Assembly (NCBI GenBank): GCA_041567315.1
Contig: JBFGCA010000056.1
Coordinates: 1 to 29,718, forward strand
Direction: 5' to 3'
DNA: 29,718 bases
DNA from: JBFGCA01 sp041567315
Lineage (GTDB): Bacteria > Acidobacteriota > Thermoanaerobaculia > Multivoradales > JAHEKO01
A program made the translations under genes and the position numbers. Below the pieces are notes generated by a model. That model searched no databases. It saw only the letters and a program-made list of their open reading frames with translations, and was not told the DNA's origin. Of this stretch, positions 28,695 through 29,718 are shown piece after piece. The first letter of the stretch is position 1, and the number at the start of each line of letters is the position of its first letter.

Positions 28695-29718
28695 CTATCC
28701 CAGCGGCACCTCGCGCAGCGCGAGGATGCGGTCGCCGGGGAGCAGGCGGTCGAGGGCCTCGTCGCCGTCCACCACGCGGCCGAAGGCGGTGTAGCGGCCG
28801 TCGAGGTGGGGCTGGGGCGACAGGGTGATGAAGAACTGGCTGCCGGCGGTGTGGGGCGCCGCCCGCGCCATGCCCAGCACGCCACGCTCGAAGCGGCGGG
28901 CGCCGGGCTCGTCGCGCAGGGTGTAGCCGGGGCCGCCCCAGCCGTCGCCACGCGGGTCGCCCCCCTGCACTACGAAGTCCGGGATCACCCGATGCAGGGT
29001 CAGCCCGTCGTAGAACCCCTGCCCGGCGAGCTGCAGGAAGTTGACGCAGGTGAGCGGCGCCCGCGGGCAGTCGAGCCGCAGCCTGAGCGTCCCCCGCCGG
29101 GTCTCGAGCTCGACCTCCCGCGGGCCGCGGCTGCGCTCCAGGAGCTGGCGGTAGTAGGCGACGCCGCGCCCGGCCACCGCCGGCCCGGCGGCCGGCCGCG
29201 GGCGGCCCAGGGCCGCCAGCCGCTCGGCGGCCTCCAGACGCACCGCGTAGTGGCGGTCGGCGGCCAGCCGCTCGAGCATCCTCACCGCCTGCCCGCGCTC
29301 CAGCGGCTCGGCGGCGGCGCGGGCGCCGAGCGCCGCGGCGGCGTTCCAGCGCAGCTCCACGAAACGGCGGGCTCCCTCCACCGCCAGCGCGGCGAACAGC
29401 TCCTCGACGGGCGCTACCGGATGGGCGATCAACCACTCCAGGGCCGCGGCCCGGACGCCGGGGTCGGCGTCCGCGAGAGCCTGTCGCGCCGTCACCGGGG
29501 CCTCCTCACCACCGCCGCCGTCCAGAAGCCCGGCCAGCGCCGCCAGGCGGACCACGGACGCGGAGTCCGCGGCCAGCGCGGCGAGCAGGTCCCGGTCGCC
29601 CAGCCGCGCCGCCGCCGTGGCAGCCGCCGCCCGCCGGGCCGGCCACGGCGACTCCGCCGCCAGCCGCGCCAGGTCGGCGGCGCGCGGGTCGCCGCCGGCG
29701 GCCAGCGCAGCGAGCGCC
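28695..29718 (-). CDS. HEAT-repeat protein with C-terminal cyclophilin-type peptidyl-prolyl isomerase (5' end outside window)
   Basis: The frame is open to the end of the window, so the N-terminus is missing. The visible N-terminal 190 residues are Ala/Leu-rich HEAT-like repeats (ADADPGVRAAALEWLIAHPV, DRHYAVRLEAAERLAALGRP). The last ~150 residues form a cyclophilin domain: VELETRRGTLRLRLDCPRAP, FYDGLTLHRVIPDFVVQGGDP (quoted from FYDG to GGDP with catalytic Arg in LHRV), GSQFFITLSPQPHLDGRYTA and FGRVVDGDEALDRL. Cyclophilins isomerise Xaa-Pro bonds to speed folding. HEAT-cyclophilin fusions occur in Acidobacteriota and are likely exported, but the signal region is not seen here. The next gene encodes an exported thioredoxin-fold protein, consistent with a folding role. 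Confidence 0.9.
   Translation of the reverse strand, partial: ALAALAAGGDPRAADLARLAAESPWPARRAAAATAAARLGDRDLLAALAADSASVVRLAALAGLLDGGGGEEAPVTARQALADADPGVRAAALEWLIAHPVAPVEELFAALAVEGARRFVELRWNAAAALGARAAAEPLERGQAVRMLERLAADRHYAVRLEAAERLAALGRPRPAAGPAVAGRGVAYYRQLLERSRGPREVELETRRGTLRLRLDCPRAPLTCVNFLQLAGQGFYDGLTLHRVIPDFVVQGGDPRGDGWGGPGYTLRDEPGARRFERGVLGMARAAPHTAGSQFFITLSPQPHLDGRYTAFGRVVDGDEALDRLLPGDRILALREVPLG

Noticed and set aside
27619..29436. 605-residue minus-strand frame across the cyclophilin and thioredoxin-fold genes
   Set aside because: Arg/Gly/Ala-rich out-of-frame reading of two well-supported genes.
1..29718. tRNA, rRNA, CRISPR, IS or phage genes
   Set aside because: No cloverleaf ending, rRNA segment, repeat-spacer array, transposase or integrase was recognised.

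Overview
The window is a very GC-rich (roughly 70% by eye) bacterial chromosomal segment with tightly packed genes, many GTG/TTG starts and frequent 1-8 nt gene overlaps. Secreted FG-GAP/ASPIC-UnbV propeller proteins paired with TPR proteins, a Ser/Thr kinase-TolB-like-TPR protein, alkaline-phosphatase-superfamily lipoproteins (one fused to TPRs) and a TMTC-like membrane glycosyltransferase with TPRs together suggest an Acidobacteriota genome, perhaps Thermoanaerobaculia. This is inferred from gene content; there is no rRNA or other phylogenetic marker apart from proS.

Layout. 1-3031 (+): 3' part of a CRTAC1-like FG-GAP/ASPIC gene overlapping (ATGA) a TPR gene. 3172-3854 (-): a VapBC-type toxin-antitoxin pair with a textbook promoter. 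4102-9439 (-): a three-gene unit ASPIC protein, TPR protein, ASPIC protein, joined by two GTGA overlaps. 9528-11879 (+): divergent Ser/Thr kinase with TolB-like and TPR regions. 11898-15311 (-): a lipid operon with a multi-pass membrane protein (possibly carotenoid-hydratase-like), an acyl desaturase and a cyclopropane fatty acid synthase. 15454-19012 (+): a sulfatase-fold lipoprotein and a TMTC-like GT-C/TPR protein. 19075-21501: defence/addiction patch with AbiEi/AbiEii, a HigA remnant and a decayed Phd/ParE pair. 21502-25354 (-): prolyl-tRNA synthetase followed by a sulfatase-fold/TPR lipoprotein. 25456-27661 (-): ECF sigma factor, zinc-finger anti-sigma factor and a bactofilin-like membrane protein. 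27728-29718 (-): HEAT/cyclophilin protein (5' end outside the window), a secreted thioredoxin-fold protein, a 22-codon ORF and a 56-residue two-helix membrane protein.

The common theme is cell-envelope and exported-protein biology: secreted propeller/TPR sets, lipid unsaturation and cyclopropanation, glycan transfer and alkaline-phosphatase-fold enzymes, envelope-stress type sigma/anti-sigma control, and periplasmic folding factors. The two least explained signals are (a) the overlapping ASPIC-TPR cassettes found twice in the window and (b) a recurring -10-like box (TAGACT or TANNNT) 6-8 nt before start codons, which indicates leaderless transcription for several of these genes. No tRNA, rRNA, CRISPR array, IS element or phage gene was seen. 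The only stretch above 300 bases without a confident intact gene is 20526-20866; it holds the AbiE promoter, a HigA-like remnant and an orphan start region.
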